A stretch of 64,000 nt of DNA, from positions 391,191-455,190 of the forward strand of contig NZ_JAJEWQ010000001.1 of NCBI RefSeq assembly GCF_020687805.1. The letters are read 5' to 3'. A program made the translations under genes and the position numbers. Origin of the DNA: Planctobacterium marinum. Its GTDB lineage: Bacteria > Pseudomonadota > Gammaproteobacteria > Enterobacterales > Alteromonadaceae. Shown in pieces: positions 49,686 through 59,393 of the stretch. Below the pieces are notes generated by a model that did not search any database, was not told the origin of the DNA, and worked only from the letters and a program-made list of their open reading frames with translations. How positions within the stretch are numbered: position 1 is the stretch's first letter; the number at the start of each line of letters is the position of its first letter.

Positions 49686-51128
49686 ATGATGAAAAAGCTG
49701 TTCTGTTTATTGCTGTCAGTCAGTGCTTTCTTAGCCAGTGCCCAGGTTGGGCAAGATAAAAATTCCTTACCCGAAATCGGAGTCGTAGCCTCTGATGCAA
49801 TTACCATTGGCAAAGAAAAAGAAATTGGTGAACTAATGATGAAGCAGCTGCGTAGTCAGGCGCCTGTCATTTCTGATCCACTACTGGAGGAATATTTAAG
49901 CGATATTGGCAACCGACTGGTGGTTAACGCTGACAATGTCAAATTTCCCTTTACCTTTTTCTGGATCAATAACGACGCCATCAATGCCTTCGCATTCTTT
50001 GGGGGTCATGTTGGTGTGCATACCGGTTTAATTTATCAGGCTGACAACGAAAGCGAACTGGCTTCAGTGCTGGCTCACGAAATTAGCCACGTAACACAAC
50101 GTCACATTGCGCGTCGCATTGCGGCACAAAGCAAGGCTGCACCTCTGGCGCTGGCCAGTATTCTGGGGGGTATTCTGCTCACTATGGCAGATCCTGAAGC
50201 CGGGATTGCTGCAATTTCCGCCAGTCAGGCAGCATCTTCGCAATTTGGCATTAATTACACGCGCTCTAACGAACAGGAAGCTGACCGGGTGGGATTTGAT
50301 ATGCTGGATAAATCTGGCTTTGATGTCAGTGGGGCTGCTTCATTCTTTGGCAAACTGGTCGAAAAGAGCCGCGGCCAGTCTAAGCAGTTGGCATTTTTAC
50401 AAACTCACCCCCTGCCCGAGTCCAGGGTTTCCGATGCAAGGGCGCGCCAGGCCTATTACCAGCGCAAAAACTTGCCAGACAGTCTGCCGTTTCATCTGGT
50501 AAAAGCGCGGATTCAGGCTCGTTACATGTTTGATGCCAAATACAACATTGCAGACTTTGAAAATAAGCTCCGCAATACCCAGGGCGTACAACAAAAAGCA
50601 ATGCATTATGGTCTGGCATTGTCATACCTGGCCAATGAGCAACCATTAAAGGCAGAAAAAGCGCTGGAAGTGTTGTTAAAAGAAGATCCTGAAAATCTGT
50701 ATTATATCGATCTCGCCACCGATATTTCACTGGCCCTTAATCGCAAAGAACAGGCAATACGCAATCTGGAAAATCTGGCCAGTAAAATCCCAAGAAACAG
50801 GGTGATCAGTTTAAATCTCGCCAATGCCGCCATCGAAAATGGCGACTATGATAAGGCAATTGAAGTTTTAAACGATTACTTGTTGCTAAATCCCAACCAT
50901 GTTCTGAGTTATCAGATGCTGATAGACGCCCATGGTAAAAAACAAGCTTTCTTGCAAATGCATCAGGCCAAAGCCGAGTATTTTTCGTTACTCGCCGCCT
51001 ACCCCAATGCGATTGACGAATTGCACACTGCCTATAACTTTGCTGAAGGTAACAACCTGGAACGGCAGCGAATCAGAGCCAGAATTGAACAGTTACGGGA
51101 AAGTCAAAAGCGTTTAAAGTCCCTTTAG
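49686..51128 (+). CDS. bepA: Periplasmic metalloprotease/chaperone BepA (YfgC)
   Basis: BepA helps assemble LptD and degrades stalled outer-membrane proteins at the BAM complex. The 480-residue precursor begins with a Sec signal (MMKKLFCLLLSVSAFLASAQ). The zinc site is HEISH at 131-135, with the third ligand Glu in NEQEADRVGFDM. C-terminal TPR repeats (QQKAMHYGLALSYLANEQPL and others) follow. The 3' end overlaps the convergent thioredoxin-like gene by 15 bases. Confidence 0.93.
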   Translation: MMKKLFCLLLSVSAFLASAQVGQDKNSLPEIGVVASDAITIGKEKEIGELMMKQLRSQAPVISDPLLEEYLSDIGNRLVVNADNVKFPFTFFWINNDAINAFAFFGGHVGVHTGLIYQADNESELASVLAHEISHVTQRHIARRIAAQSKAAPLALASILGGILLTMADPEAGIAAISASQAASSQFGINYTRSNEQEADRVGFDMLDKSGFDVSGAASFFGKLVEKSRGQSKQLAFLQTHPLPESRVSDARARQAYYQRKNLPDSLPFHLVKARIQARYMFDAKYNIADFENKLRNTQGVQQKAMHYGLALSYLANEQPLKAEKALEVLLKEDPENLYYIDLATDISLALNRKEQAIRNLENLASKIPRNRVISLNLANAAIENGDYDKAIEVLNDYLLLNPNHVLSYQMLIDAHGKKQAFLQMHQAKAEYFSLLAAYPNAIDELHTAYNFAEGNNLERQRIRARIEQLRESQKRLKSL

Positions 51129-51581
51129 TCGGGTGATTGCTTTAATAATATTGTCGCTGCTTTGCTCCCCCATCAGACGTTGTCTGACTACTCCATGGTC
51201 ATCGATGATGTAAGTGGCAGGCAATGCTTTTGGCGGCTCCATGGGAAGCTTTGCCGGAATTGCCGTACTGATCACCGGGAAACGCATGTCATATTTATTG
51301 CGAAGCTGCTGCATATGTTCGTCGGTTTCATTATCGAAACTGATGGCGAACAGTGGATATCCTGACGTGTTGTGAAACTTATTGAGTTCCGGTACTTCTT
51401 TCAGACAGGGTGCACACCATTCCGCAAAGTAATTAACCACCACCCATTGCCCGCGAAGTTCTCCCCAACGATAAGCCTGTTGGTCAATGGTCACGAAGTC
51501 AGCCTGGTTGTGTTTGAATGCAACAATCCCGGCAGAAAGCGAGACCAGTCCTATCAGAAAAAAAATAATATTTTTGCGCAA
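51114..51581 (-). CDS. TlpA/ResA-like membrane-anchored thioredoxin
   Basis: The 155-residue protein has an N-terminal signal anchor (KNIIFFLIGLVSLSAGIVAF) and a thioredoxin fold with WCAPC, followed by cis-proline in LPATYIID. This is the layout of periplasmic TlpA/ResA/CcmG-type reductases. It may reduce c-type cytochrome apoproteins or envelope disulfides, but no cytochrome genes are nearby. It is convergent and overlaps bepA by 15 bases. Confidence 0.85.
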   Translation of the reverse strand: MRKNIIFFLIGLVSLSAGIVAFKHNQADFVTIDQQAYRWGELRGQWVVVNYFAEWCAPCLKEVPELNKFHNTSGYPLFAISFDNETDEHMQQLRNKYDMRFPVISTAIPAKLPMEPPKALPATYIIDDHGVVRQRLMGEQSSDNIIKAITRLKGL

Positions 51582-51642
51582 TTTTGTATTCTCTGAAGCG
51601 TTGTATCGTTAGAATAGATGTTTTTAGTTTTTCGAGATTAGC

Positions 51643-51996
51643 ATGTCAAACGTCACCATTCTACATAACCCTCGCTGTTCTAAAAGTCGTCAAACTCTGG
51701 AATTACTCACCAATGCCCAACACAGCCCCGAGGTGGTTGAATATTTGAAAACACCGCTGACAGGTGAGCAACTTACTGAGCTGAAAAATAAACTAGGGCT
51801 CAGCTCATTTATTGAAATGATGCGGGTGAAAGAGCCGGAATTTAAAGAAGCGGGACTGAGTAAAAGTGATTCTACCGAGCAGCAACTTCAGGATGCCATG
51901 GTGAACTTTCCCAAATTGATGGAACGTCCTATTGTCATTACAAGTAAGGCAGCTCGTATCGGGCGGCCCCCTGAGTCTGTGTTAGAGCTGTTCTGA
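51643..51996 (+). CDS. arsC: ArsC family reductase (YfgD)
   Basis: The 117-residue thioredoxin-fold protein has the ArsC motif NPRCSKSRQTLELL with the catalytic cysteine (about residue 12), LSSFIEMMRVKEPEF and the RPIVITSKAARIGRPPE end. E. coli yfgD sits between bepA and hda, so this is its counterpart. Whether it reduces arsenate is untested in most members. Its stop overlaps the wrbA start by one base. Confidence 0.9.
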   Translation: MSNVTILHNPRCSKSRQTLELLTNAQHSPEVVEYLKTPLTGEQLTELKNKLGLSSFIEMMRVKEPEFKEAGLSKSDSTEQQLQDAMVNFPKLMERPIVITSKAARIGRPPESVLELF

Positions 51997-52562
51997 TGGC
52001 CTACATTCTGGTGCTTTATTACAGCCGTCACGGCGCCACTAAGAAACTGGCAGAACAAATTGCTTTAGGTATCGCCAGTGAAGAGCTGGAAGCCCGCATA
52101 ATGACGGTTGCGCAGACAACAGATGACACCGGCAGCGAATATGCCAGCCAGCAAGACCTCGCTGATTGTGCGGCACTGGCAATGGGCAGCCCAACCCGGT
52201 TCGGACAAATGGCAGCGCCATTACAACGCTTTTTACAGGACTCCACAGCACTGTGGCTGAAAGGAAGCCTGGTAGATAAACCAGCCATGGTATTTACTTC
52301 ATCATCCTCAATGCATGGTGGCCAGGAGTCGACCCTGCTCAGTATGTCACTGCCATTGATTCATCAGGGAATGCTGCTGTGTGGTATTCCTTACTCAGAA
52401 CCGGAGTTGCATGATACCAAAACCGGCGGAACGCCCTATGGTGCCAGCCATGTCGTTAGTAATCAGTTTGCAGATCGATTAAGCGAAGACGAGAAGCAAT
52501 TGGCGTTTAAACAAGGTAAACGTTTAGCGCAAATCACAAAAAAATTAATGAGAAATTCATGA
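51996..52562 (+). CDS. wrbA: NAD(P)H:quinone oxidoreductase, WrbA family
   Basis: The 188-residue flavodoxin-fold protein has VLYYSRHGATKKLAEQIA for the FMN phosphate, MGSPTRFGQMAAPLQRFL and FTSSSSMHGGQESTLL, the usual WrbA pattern. It reduces quinones with two electrons, avoiding semiquinones. It is in a tightly overlapping yfgD-wrbA-DUF2069 run (overlaps of 1 and 4 bases), so all three are probably one transcript. Confidence 0.92.
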   Translation: MAYILVLYYSRHGATKKLAEQIALGIASEELEARIMTVAQTTDDTGSEYASQQDLADCAALAMGSPTRFGQMAAPLQRFLQDSTALWLKGSLVDKPAMVFTSSSSMHGGQESTLLSMSLPLIHQGMLLCGIPYSEPELHDTKTGGTPYGASHVVSNQFADRLSEDEKQLAFKQGKRLAQITKKLMRNS

Positions 52563-52972
52563 CCGAAAACACGACCTCAACAGTTTCGACTATGTCGGCA
52601 CAAACACGCCAATTTCGGGTGCTGGCACTAATTGGTTACTTTGGTTTGCTGGCCTGGGTAATACTGTGGCATTTTGTCTTAAGCACCAGCAACTACTCTA
52701 ATCTGTTTGTATTTCTTTTCTGGGTGTTACCTTTGCTGTTTCCCCTTCGCGGACTGTTGCAAGGAAAGCCTTACACCTATGCCTGGGCAAACTTTGTTGT
52801 AATGATTTATTTTTTACACGGTCTTACTGCAATATACACAGAACAAAATTGGTGGTACGCCGCCATCGAACTGTTCTTTGCACTGCTGATGTTTATTGGC
52901 TGTTGTTACTACGCCCGAAGCAGAGGCAGAGAATTGGGGCTAAAATTGAAAAAACTGTCAGAATTACAATAG
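52559..52972 (+). CDS. DUF2069 family membrane protein
   Basis: The 137-residue protein has about four membrane helices (VLALIGYFGLLAWVILWHF, NYSNLFVFLFWVLPLLFP, YTYAWANFVVMIYFLHGLT and AAIELFFALLMFIGCCYYA) and a basic C-terminal tail. This matches DUF2069 in size and position, which lies after wrbA in many marine gammaproteobacteria. Function is unknown. Its start overlaps the wrbA stop by four bases. Confidence 0.85.
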   Translation: MTENTTSTVSTMSAQTRQFRVLALIGYFGLLAWVILWHFVLSTSNYSNLFVFLFWVLPLLFPLRGLLQGKPYTYAWANFVVMIYFLHGLTAIYTEQNWWYAAIELFFALLMFIGCCYYARSRGRELGLKLKKLSELQ

Positions 52973-52983
52973 AGGAAATCGTT

Positions 52984-54915
52984 GTGGCCAGAGTGTTGTT
53001 GTTAGGTTCTGTAATGCTATTGTCTGCATGCGGTGGTTCAGGGGGCAGCTCGGGCGATTCGCCGTCACCAGGTACGCCAACCACTCCCGCAACCCAACTG
53101 ACCATTCAGGGAGATAGCGAAGCCAATGTCAACGAAAGTGTTGGCATAGTCGCCATGTTAAATACCGACGCCTCTGCCTACCAATTTAAATGGGCACAAA
53201 CGTCCGGAACGACCATTAATCTGGTAACTGAAGATAGCCAGGTGTTGAGCTTTGATGCACCGGCAGCGGGAGAATATGGGTTCAGGGTAACGGTGACGGA
53301 CAATAACGGTGCCGTGCAATTTCAGGACAATCATACGCTGTTAGTGAATGACAATAACCAAAGCGCCACTGTCAGGTTGGATCACGCGGTTTCCGAAACG
53401 GCTAAGGTGTCACTTCGCGCAGACGCTGTACCCGATCGACAAATCATCAGTATTAGCTGGCAACAAACTACCGGTGTAACCGTTCCTCAAAGCAATTATA
53501 CCCAGACTGAAGACAATCAGTTTTTGTTTTTCACTGCCCCGTCCGTTAGCGCCGATCAACTTTTACAGTTCCGGGCCACAATGACGTTGGATAACGGCGA
53601 CAATGTCAGCGAAGACGCCTATGTTCTGGTGAAAAACGTGACCGCAAGTGACAATGGTTTTTTCCCCGATTCGGCGGAGCGCATCGTTACAACGGAAATG
53701 CATGCTTACAACAGCGACTCTCCATACGCAAATGCGTTAGAAAGCTGCGTTTACAATAATACCGTCAGCAGTTCCTGCCGGTTTTCAACTTTGCCGCTGC
53801 TGGGTCAGGTAACTCAGTCACCCAGTATTGAAGACGTCATGGACCGGGTGTTTGTATCCCACCAATGGATGGGTGACCGACTAAAAACTTACCTTGAAAA
53901 CTCCGTGGCAGCCCAGGATATGTTGTTACTGTTTCGCGGCGTAACGGCAATCATTATCTCCTACGAAGTCAGACCGTCTTTTTACTGGGTCGCTACCGGC
54001 GCAATTTATCTCGATGCCAATAACTTTTGGGTAAGCCCGGAAGAACGCGACACCCTGAATGACGTGCCAGATTTTCGCAGTGCCTTTGGTGCTGAGTTAC
54101 AGTTCTTTATGCCCTGGCGTTATGTGCGTAACAACCAGAGTTATTTATCAAGAGCTGCCTATCCCAGGGCACAGCGATTAAGCCGTACCTTCGAAGACGT
54201 TGAAGCCGATACCACCTGGCTGCTGTACCACGAACTGGCCCATGCCAATGACTATTTCCCACCGGACAGATGGCAAGATATCCCCTCTACTTCTGATCCG
54301 CTGACTTATTACAACCTGATGCCAGCAGACTCAACTAATTTTGCATCCTTTTATCCACTTAATTCAGATGAACTAAAGGCTTTAGCCCAGGTGAGTTTTG
54401 CCGGTGCAACAGCAACAACCGCACAGCGCAATGTCACCGATGTCGATGCTGCAGATATGTTTGAGAACGACAGAGCCGCCATGTATTACAGCTACAGCTC
54501 TATCAGAGAAGATTACGCGACCTTATTCGAACGATTCATGATGGCATATCGGTTTAATGCAGAAGCCGACACAGCGGTCATGGAGGTGGTTAGTAACAAT
54601 CCTGAGTTAATCGTTACCTGGGGGCAGCGCTCGAGAATCAATGACCCGGCATTACTGAGTCGCACCCGACAAACTGTGCGCAACATTTATCCTGGTCTGG
54701 ATGTTGACGCGATTCAGCCAACCTTACCCGAGCCGAAATATCTGAACCCGGGCGAAAGTTGGCAGGATAACTTAAACTTAGATGGCAATGCCGGGCGTGG
54801 TGTAGCAAGCGATTTGCAAAGTGCATCAGCGGAGCAGCGCGCTCATTATCTGCAACATGCTTTGCACCATGGCAGACCTAAATTACCCGGACAGCAAAAA
54901 CCAACGCCTAACTGA
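52984..54915 (+). CDS. Large lipoprotein with HExxH metalloprotease-like motif, unknown function
   Basis: I set the start at GTG with GAGGA seven bases upstream. The 643-residue precursor begins MARVLLLGSVMLLSACGGS, so it has a lipobox LSAC (Cys16) and a Ser/Gly/Pro-rich linker. Two PKD/Ig-like segments seem to follow (about residues 40-120 and 125-205, with YQFKWAQTSGTTINLV and ISISWQQTTGVTV). A HELAH at 416-420 in WLLYHELAHANDYF is a zinc-protease signature, but the third ligand is not clear. It follows the DUF2069 gene and overlaps hda by eight bases tail-to-tail. Confidence 0.75.
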   Translation: MARVLLLGSVMLLSACGGSGGSSGDSPSPGTPTTPATQLTIQGDSEANVNESVGIVAMLNTDASAYQFKWAQTSGTTINLVTEDSQVLSFDAPAAGEYGFRVTVTDNNGAVQFQDNHTLLVNDNNQSATVRLDHAVSETAKVSLRADAVPDRQIISISWQQTTGVTVPQSNYTQTEDNQFLFFTAPSVSADQLLQFRATMTLDNGDNVSEDAYVLVKNVTASDNGFFPDSAERIVTTEMHAYNSDSPYANALESCVYNNTVSSSCRFSTLPLLGQVTQSPSIEDVMDRVFVSHQWMGDRLKTYLENSVAAQDMLLLFRGVTAIIISYEVRPSFYWVATGAIYLDANNFWVSPEERDTLNDVPDFRSAFGAELQFFMPWRYVRNNQSYLSRAAYPRAQRLSRTFEDVEADTTWLLYHELAHANDYFPPDRWQDIPSTSDPLTYYNLMPADSTNFASFYPLNSDELKALAQVSFAGATATTAQRNVTDVDAADMFENDRAAMYYSYSSIREDYATLFERFMMAYRFNAEADTAVMEVVSNNPELIVTWGQRSRINDPALLSRTRQTVRNIYPGLDVDAIQPTLPEPKYLNPGESWQDNLNLDGNAGRGVASDLQSASAEQRAHYLQHALHHGRPKLPGQQKPTPN

Positions 54916-55621
54916 TCCCCAATACGTCTTTTGCAAAAGGTATTGTTAGTTTTCTTTTGGCTTGTAATGAACTCTCATCCAGCGCTTTCATCGCACGGGT
55001 GAGAGAATGTAAGTCTCTGGGTAAACGGGTTAGTAGAAAGTTTGCCAAATCGTCGGGTAATTCCAGTCCGGCATTTTTGGCCATCAGATGTAATAACTGA
55101 ACACGTTCCTGTTCACCAATCGGGCGTATGCTCATACACTGCCCCCACACCAGGCGAGACGCCAAATCCGGTAACCGGAATGACATTAATTTAGGCATTT
55201 TTTGTGCAGACAAAATGATGTGCACATTGCCTCTTTCTAATATTCGATTAATCAAATCAAATACCGCCACTTCCCACTCTTTATTGAGCAATATGGCATC
55301 GATGTTATCTACGCAAACCAGATCGCAGTTTTCCAACCCATCCAGCATCCTGGGGCTGAGGGAATCCGCAGCATCCAGGTCAATGTAAACTGCTATTTGC
55401 TGATTATCGTTGGCGAGATTACAACTGGCGTTCAACAGGTGTGTTTTACCGTCACCTCGCCCACCGGTTACAAAAGTAATGACGGACTCAGAGGCATTAC
55501 CTGCTGCCAGCCCTTTGAGGTGTTCGAGCAACTCGACATTATCAGCAACAATAAAGTTCTCAAAGGTATGAAATTCTGAGCTGGAAATGGGCAAGGCTAA
55601 CTGCGGGGTTATCGAAGCCAT
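54908..55621 (-). CDS. hda: DnaA regulatory inactivator Hda
   Basis: Hda, with the DNA-loaded beta clamp, makes DnaA hydrolyse ATP and so prevents reinitiation. The 237-residue AAA+ protein has a clamp-binding N-terminus (QLALPISS), Walker A GGRGDGKTH, Walker B LVCVDNIDAI, sensor 1 IILSAQKMP and box VII arginine in LPDLASRLVWG. It overlaps the DUF2066 gene by 13 bases upstream. E. coli hda lies between yfgD and uraA. Confidence 0.94.
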   Translation of the reverse strand: MASITPQLALPISSSEFHTFENFIVADNVELLEHLKGLAAGNASESVITFVTGGRGDGKTHLLNASCNLANDNQQIAVYIDLDAADSLSPRMLDGLENCDLVCVDNIDAILLNKEWEVAVFDLINRILERGNVHIILSAQKMPKLMSFRLPDLASRLVWGQCMSIRPIGEQERVQLLHLMAKNAGLELPDDLANFLLTRLPRDLHSLTRAMKALDESSLQAKRKLTIPFAKDVLGIS

Positions 55622-56685
55622 ATAAACTCCATCTCATTAACCACTCTGCCGAATGGATCAGTTTTTTGAGATATTTTTGCGTCCAGCTCCAGGGTATTTA
55701 TCAGATCTTCCTGAACCCCCACGATATCCAATTGAAAAGTGGCATTCTGCCCCGACACATTGAGTAACCGGACACTGTTAACAATCGCCAGTGATTCCAG
55801 AAACTTTTTCGCTGACACGTAAGCCTCAATGGAATCCAGATTGATGATAGTCATGGTCACTGAGTTTTGCGTTTCATAACTACGGGATACCACGGCAAAT
55901 TTCTCAGCCAGTTTATTGGCTAACATATCGATAAACTGAGTAACAACCTGATTGCGTTCCGCTGCAAACAAAGTCCCTTCCTCGATCAATTCATCATTTA
56001 ATACCTGCCAGTCTATTTGCCAGCGCATTTGCTCTGATACTTCTGTGTTTGCTGTGGTTAGCTGTCGTCGGTCAAACAACCTCGCCGCAACCAGATTGTC
56101 GTTCGGGTACCGCTGGCTCGCGCGTTTAACAACGCCATCAAAACGCCCCCATACATCATAAACATGAATAATCTGTGCATCCTCTATGTCCATTAACGGA
56201 AAACTGAAAGGAATACCTCGGATTTGCGCTTGTTCTAATAAGATTTTTTTAACCTCAGGATCTGCCGTCGCGGTAACCAACTCTCTGTCGTCTCGTTCAT
56301 TCAGCCAGGTAAACCACAACAGTGTATCAGGCCGCCGTTTACCCCAGATCGGTTTACCTATATCGGTTAAAAGTTGGTTGATTTTTCCTTCGTCAAACTG
56401 AGCAACCATAAACCGCTCACCATCGATAATCTCAAAGCGAAATGACTGTATTAAATCCCTCGCGTCACCGGCTTTAGACGTTAGTTCAGACACTTCTGTA
56501 ATGGATTTTGAACCACTGACTTTAACCAACACCTGATAGTAACTATCGCGAATCGCGTTATTTTGTGCAGCCACAGTTTGGCTATTAACCCGCACTTTGG
56601 TCTCATAAAGGTTTTGTATCACTGCCGCAGTAACGTTAAACACGCTCAGGCAACAAATGAGTAAACATACCGTTTTTCGCAGCAA
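55609..56685 (-). CDS. DUF2066 family periplasmic protein
   Basis: The 358-residue protein has a signal peptide (LLICCLSVFNVTAA) and family phrases such as LYETKVRVNSQTVAAQNNAIRDSY and LVKVSGSKSITEVSE. DUF2066 genes commonly sit between purM and hda or perM in gammaproteobacteria; function is not known. It is divergent from purM and overlaps hda by 13 bases, so the two are probably co-transcribed. Confidence 0.88.
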   Translation of the reverse strand: MLRKTVCLLICCLSVFNVTAAVIQNLYETKVRVNSQTVAAQNNAIRDSYYQVLVKVSGSKSITEVSELTSKAGDARDLIQSFRFEIIDGERFMVAQFDEGKINQLLTDIGKPIWGKRRPDTLLWFTWLNERDDRELVTATADPEVKKILLEQAQIRGIPFSFPLMDIEDAQIIHVYDVWGRFDGVVKRASQRYPNDNLVAARLFDRRQLTTANTEVSEQMRWQIDWQVLNDELIEEGTLFAAERNQVVTQFIDMLANKLAEKFAVVSRSYETQNSVTMTIINLDSIEAYVSAKKFLESLAIVNSVRLLNVSGQNATFQLDIVGVQEDLINTLELDAKISQKTDPFGRVVNEMEFIWLR

Positions 56686-56872
56686 ATTAAGTCAACTGTG
56701 TGATTATAATGCGTTTATTGTCCTGGAATATGAGACAAAGATCACCCCTCAGAATAAAATATTTAACTCATTTGCTTAAATTCAAGGCAATTTGAAAAGA
56801 CAAATCAGTATTCATCAGGCTGTTAAATTGATAACATTAGCGCCAATTTTATCCACACCCAGAGTAGTCGTT

Positions 56873-57907
56873 TTGAGTAAAGAATCCCTGAGTTACAAAG
56901 ATGCCGGCGTTGATATTGATGCAGGTAACGAGCTAGTAGAAAGAATTAAATCAGTCACTAAAAAAACCCACAGGCCAGAAGTTATGGGTGGGCTCGGTGG
57001 ATTTGGTGCGTTGTGCTCGATTCCGGAAAAATACAAAAGTCCGCTTCTGGTATCCGGTACCGATGGCGTGGGGACCAAATTACGTCTTGCTATGGATTTA
57101 AACAAACACGACAGCATCGGTATTGATCTGGTGGCCATGTGTGTTAACGATTTAATTGTTCAGGGTGCCGAACCCTTGTTCTTCCTGGACTATTATGCCA
57201 CCGGCAAACTGGATGTTGATATCGCAGCTGAAGTGGTAACTGGCATTGGTAAAGGTTGTGAACTGTCGGGTTGCGCACTGATAGGCGGTGAAACAGCAGA
57301 GATGCCAGGCATGTATCATGGCAACGATTACGATGTTGCCGGGTTTTGTGTCGGTGTGGTGGAAAAAGACGAAGTCATTGACGGTAGTAAGGTTTCCCCG
57401 GGCGATAAATTAATTGCGCTGGCTTCCAGCGGACCGCATTCCAATGGTTTTTCCTTAATTCGCAAAATTATTGAAGTCAGTGGCGCTGACACCAGTGAAT
57501 TACTGGACGGTAAAACGATAGCCGAGCATCTACTGGAACCGACCCGTATCTACGTCAAAAACACCTTAAATGTGATTGAGCAACATCCTGTCAACGCAAT
57601 TTCGCACATCACCGGTGGCGGTTTTTGGGAAAATATCCCCAGAGTGCTGCCCGCGTCAGCCAAAGCACTGATCGACGGAAACTCCTGGCAGTGGCCGACC
57701 ATCTTTAACTGGTTGCAGGAACAGGGCAACGTTGAAACCAGAGAGATGTACCGAACCTTTAACTGTGGTGTAGGACTTATTCTGGCGGTTCCGGCGGCAG
57801 CAGCAGAAGCAATAACCAAGCAATTTAATGAACTGGGCGAAACCGCCTGGATTATTGGTGATATTGCGGCACGGGATGGTGATGAAGCCCAGGTAGAAAT
57901 ACGCTGA
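56873..57907 (+). CDS. purM: Phosphoribosylformylglycinamidine cyclo-ligase
   Basis: PurM closes the imidazole ring to AIR. I start at TTG giving [20 protein letters not shown], 344 residues, matching E. coli PurM (345); the longer frame adds a non-family N-terminus. Hallmarks are the GGLGGFGAL segment, [24 protein letters not shown] and [15 protein letters not shown]. The Shine-Dalgarno is weak, so the exact start is not certain. purN follows 10 bases later. Confidence 0.94.
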   Translation: MSKESLSYKDAGVDIDAGNELVERIKSVTKKTHRPEVMGGLGGFGALCSIPEKYKSPLLVSGTDGVGTKLRLAMDLNKHDSIGIDLVAMCVNDLIVQGAEPLFFLDYYATGKLDVDIAAEVVTGIGKGCELSGCALIGGETAEMPGMYHGNDYDVAGFCVGVVEKDEVIDGSKVSPGDKLIALASSGPHSNGFSLIRKIIEVSGADTSELLDGKTIAEHLLEPTRIYVKNTLNVIEQHPVNAISHITGGGFWENIPRVLPASAKALIDGNSWQWPTIFNWLQEQGNVETREMYRTFNCGVGLILAVPAAAAEAITKQFNELGETAWIIGDIAARDGDEAQVEIR

Positions 57908-57917
57908 GTCGGCTTTT

Positions 57918-58559
57918 ATGAAACGTATTGTCGTACTCATATCAGGAAGCGGTTCCAACTTACAGGCTATTATTGACGCGACGGAAAGCAACCAAATACC
58001 AGGTCAGGTGGTGGCTGTAATTTCCAACAAGGCAGATGCCTACGGATTAACCCGGGCCAAACAACATAATATTGCCCATCAGGTTATCGATCACAAAGCT
58101 TTTCCGGACCGGGAAAGCTTTGACGCAAAACTACAGGAAGTGATAGACGCCTTTAATCCGGATGTTGTGGTGCTGGCTGGCTTTATGCGCATCCTGACGC
58201 AGCAATTTGTCGAACACTTCACCGGTAAATTAATCAACATCCACCCTTCTCTTCTACCTAAATTTAAGGGTTTGGATACGCATCAGCGGGCGCTGGATGC
58301 TAAAGAAAGTTATCATGGTGCTTCTGTACATTTTGTAACACCTGAATTAGACGGCGGCCCTGTTATTGTTCAGGGACCAGTCGCTATACTTGCAGAAGAC
58401 AACGTTGATTCCTTGAAAGCGAAAGTGCATAAAATAGAACATCAGATTTATCCTTATGCGGTTAAGCTTATTTGTGAAGACAAAATAACAATGACCGCTG
58501 AAGGCGTCCATTATCAACAACAGCAATTGCCAGAAACAGGGTTAGTACATGAAGTTTAA
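57918..58559 (+). CDS. purN: Phosphoribosylglycinamide formyltransferase 1
   Basis: PurN adds the formyl group from 10-formyl-THF to GAR. The 213-residue protein starts MKRIVVLISGSGSNLQAIID and has the catalytic set Asn in LINIHPSLLPKFKG, His and Asp in ASVHFVTPELDGGPVI. It forms an operon with purM, as in E. coli, and overlaps the DUF3108 gene by 11 bases. Confidence 0.96.
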   Translation: MKRIVVLISGSGSNLQAIIDATESNQIPGQVVAVISNKADAYGLTRAKQHNIAHQVIDHKAFPDRESFDAKLQEVIDAFNPDVVVLAGFMRILTQQFVEHFTGKLINIHPSLLPKFKGLDTHQRALDAKESYHGASVHFVTPELDGGPVIVQGPVAILAEDNVDSLKAKVHKIEHQIYPYAVKLICEDKITMTAEGVHYQQQQLPETGLVHEV

Positions 58560-59331
58560 AAAACAGTTTACGATCCCGCTAACTTATTTTTTAACCACAT
58601 GTTTTATCCCACAAGGTGTCGCTCAACAGGTTGATTCACCGGCAACGACGGTAGTCACTGAAGCTACAACTGAAATCGCACAGCCTCAGGCCAGTCTGGC
58701 TCCCTTTTCAGCCCGATATATTGCCTATCGCAATGGTAGTGATATTGGTCACGCTGTAATGTCGCTGGAAAAGACCGACGCAGGTTATAAGCTTTTTTAC
58801 AAAAGTGATGTGTCAATTTTCTTCCTGTCAGATCGCCGTGCCGAAACCAGTTTGTTTGATGTTGTTGAGGGCCAGTTTGTCCCACAGAAATATCAATACA
58901 AGCGCGAAGGTACCGGTCCTGACAAATCCCTCAGTCTGACATTTAACGACAAAGACCAGTCTGTGGTTATTAAATCAGGCCGCAAGGATCCCGCGACCAT
59001 CAACTGGCAAGGTGAATGGGACAACCAGCTTTATCGCTTCGATCTGCAACGGCAACTCAAGCTGAAGAATCAGGACATCAGTTATAACCTGATCAATTAT
59101 CGTGGTCAGCTGAAAACTTACGGTTTTGAAATCGCCGGAGAGGAAGTACTGGAACTCCCCTTTGGTAAACTTAACACCATCAAAGTCAAGACCATTCGCA
59201 GCAGCAATAAGCGAGTTACCTGGTCCTGGTTTGCTCCGGATCTGAATTACCAGTTAGTTCGTTTACAACAATTTAAAGACGGTGACGAACAAGGTGACAT
59301 CCAACTTTCTGAATACAAACTGCTAAATTAG
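58549..59331 (+). CDS. DUF3108 family periplasmic protein
   Basis: The 260-residue protein has a signal peptide (PLTYFLTTCFIPQGVAQ) and the DUF3108 core, beginning APFSARYIAYRNGSDIGHAVMSLEK and ending RVTWSWFAPDLNYQLVRLQQ. Members are predicted periplasmic beta-rich proteins of unknown role. The gene overlaps purN by 11 bases and is the last gene before a terminator, and its placement after purN is frequent in gammaproteobacteria. Confidence 0.88.
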   Translation: MKFKKQFTIPLTYFLTTCFIPQGVAQQVDSPATTVVTEATTEIAQPQASLAPFSARYIAYRNGSDIGHAVMSLEKTDAGYKLFYKSDVSIFFLSDRRAETSLFDVVEGQFVPQKYQYKREGTGPDKSLSLTFNDKDQSVVIKSGRKDPATINWQGEWDNQLYRFDLQRQLKLKNQDISYNLINYRGQLKTYGFEIAGEEVLELPFGKLNTIKVKTIRSSNKRVTWSWFAPDLNYQLVRLQQFKDGDEQGDIQLSEYKLLN

Positions 59332-59344
59332 ATTCATTTTCCAG

Positions 59345-59378
59345 CAACAAAAAAGGCCGTCATCGGCCTTTTTTATTG
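59345..59378. terminator. Bidirectional terminator between DUF3108 and DUF885 genes
   Basis: AAAAAAGGCCG-TCAT-CGGCCTTTTTT has T-runs on both strands between convergent genes. Confidence 0.9.
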
Positions 59379-59393
59379 TTGTCTGCGTCTCGC

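Noticed and set aside
56686-56872. PurR operator upstream of purM
   Set aside because: No ACGCAAACGTTTGCGT-like palindrome could be found in the gap.
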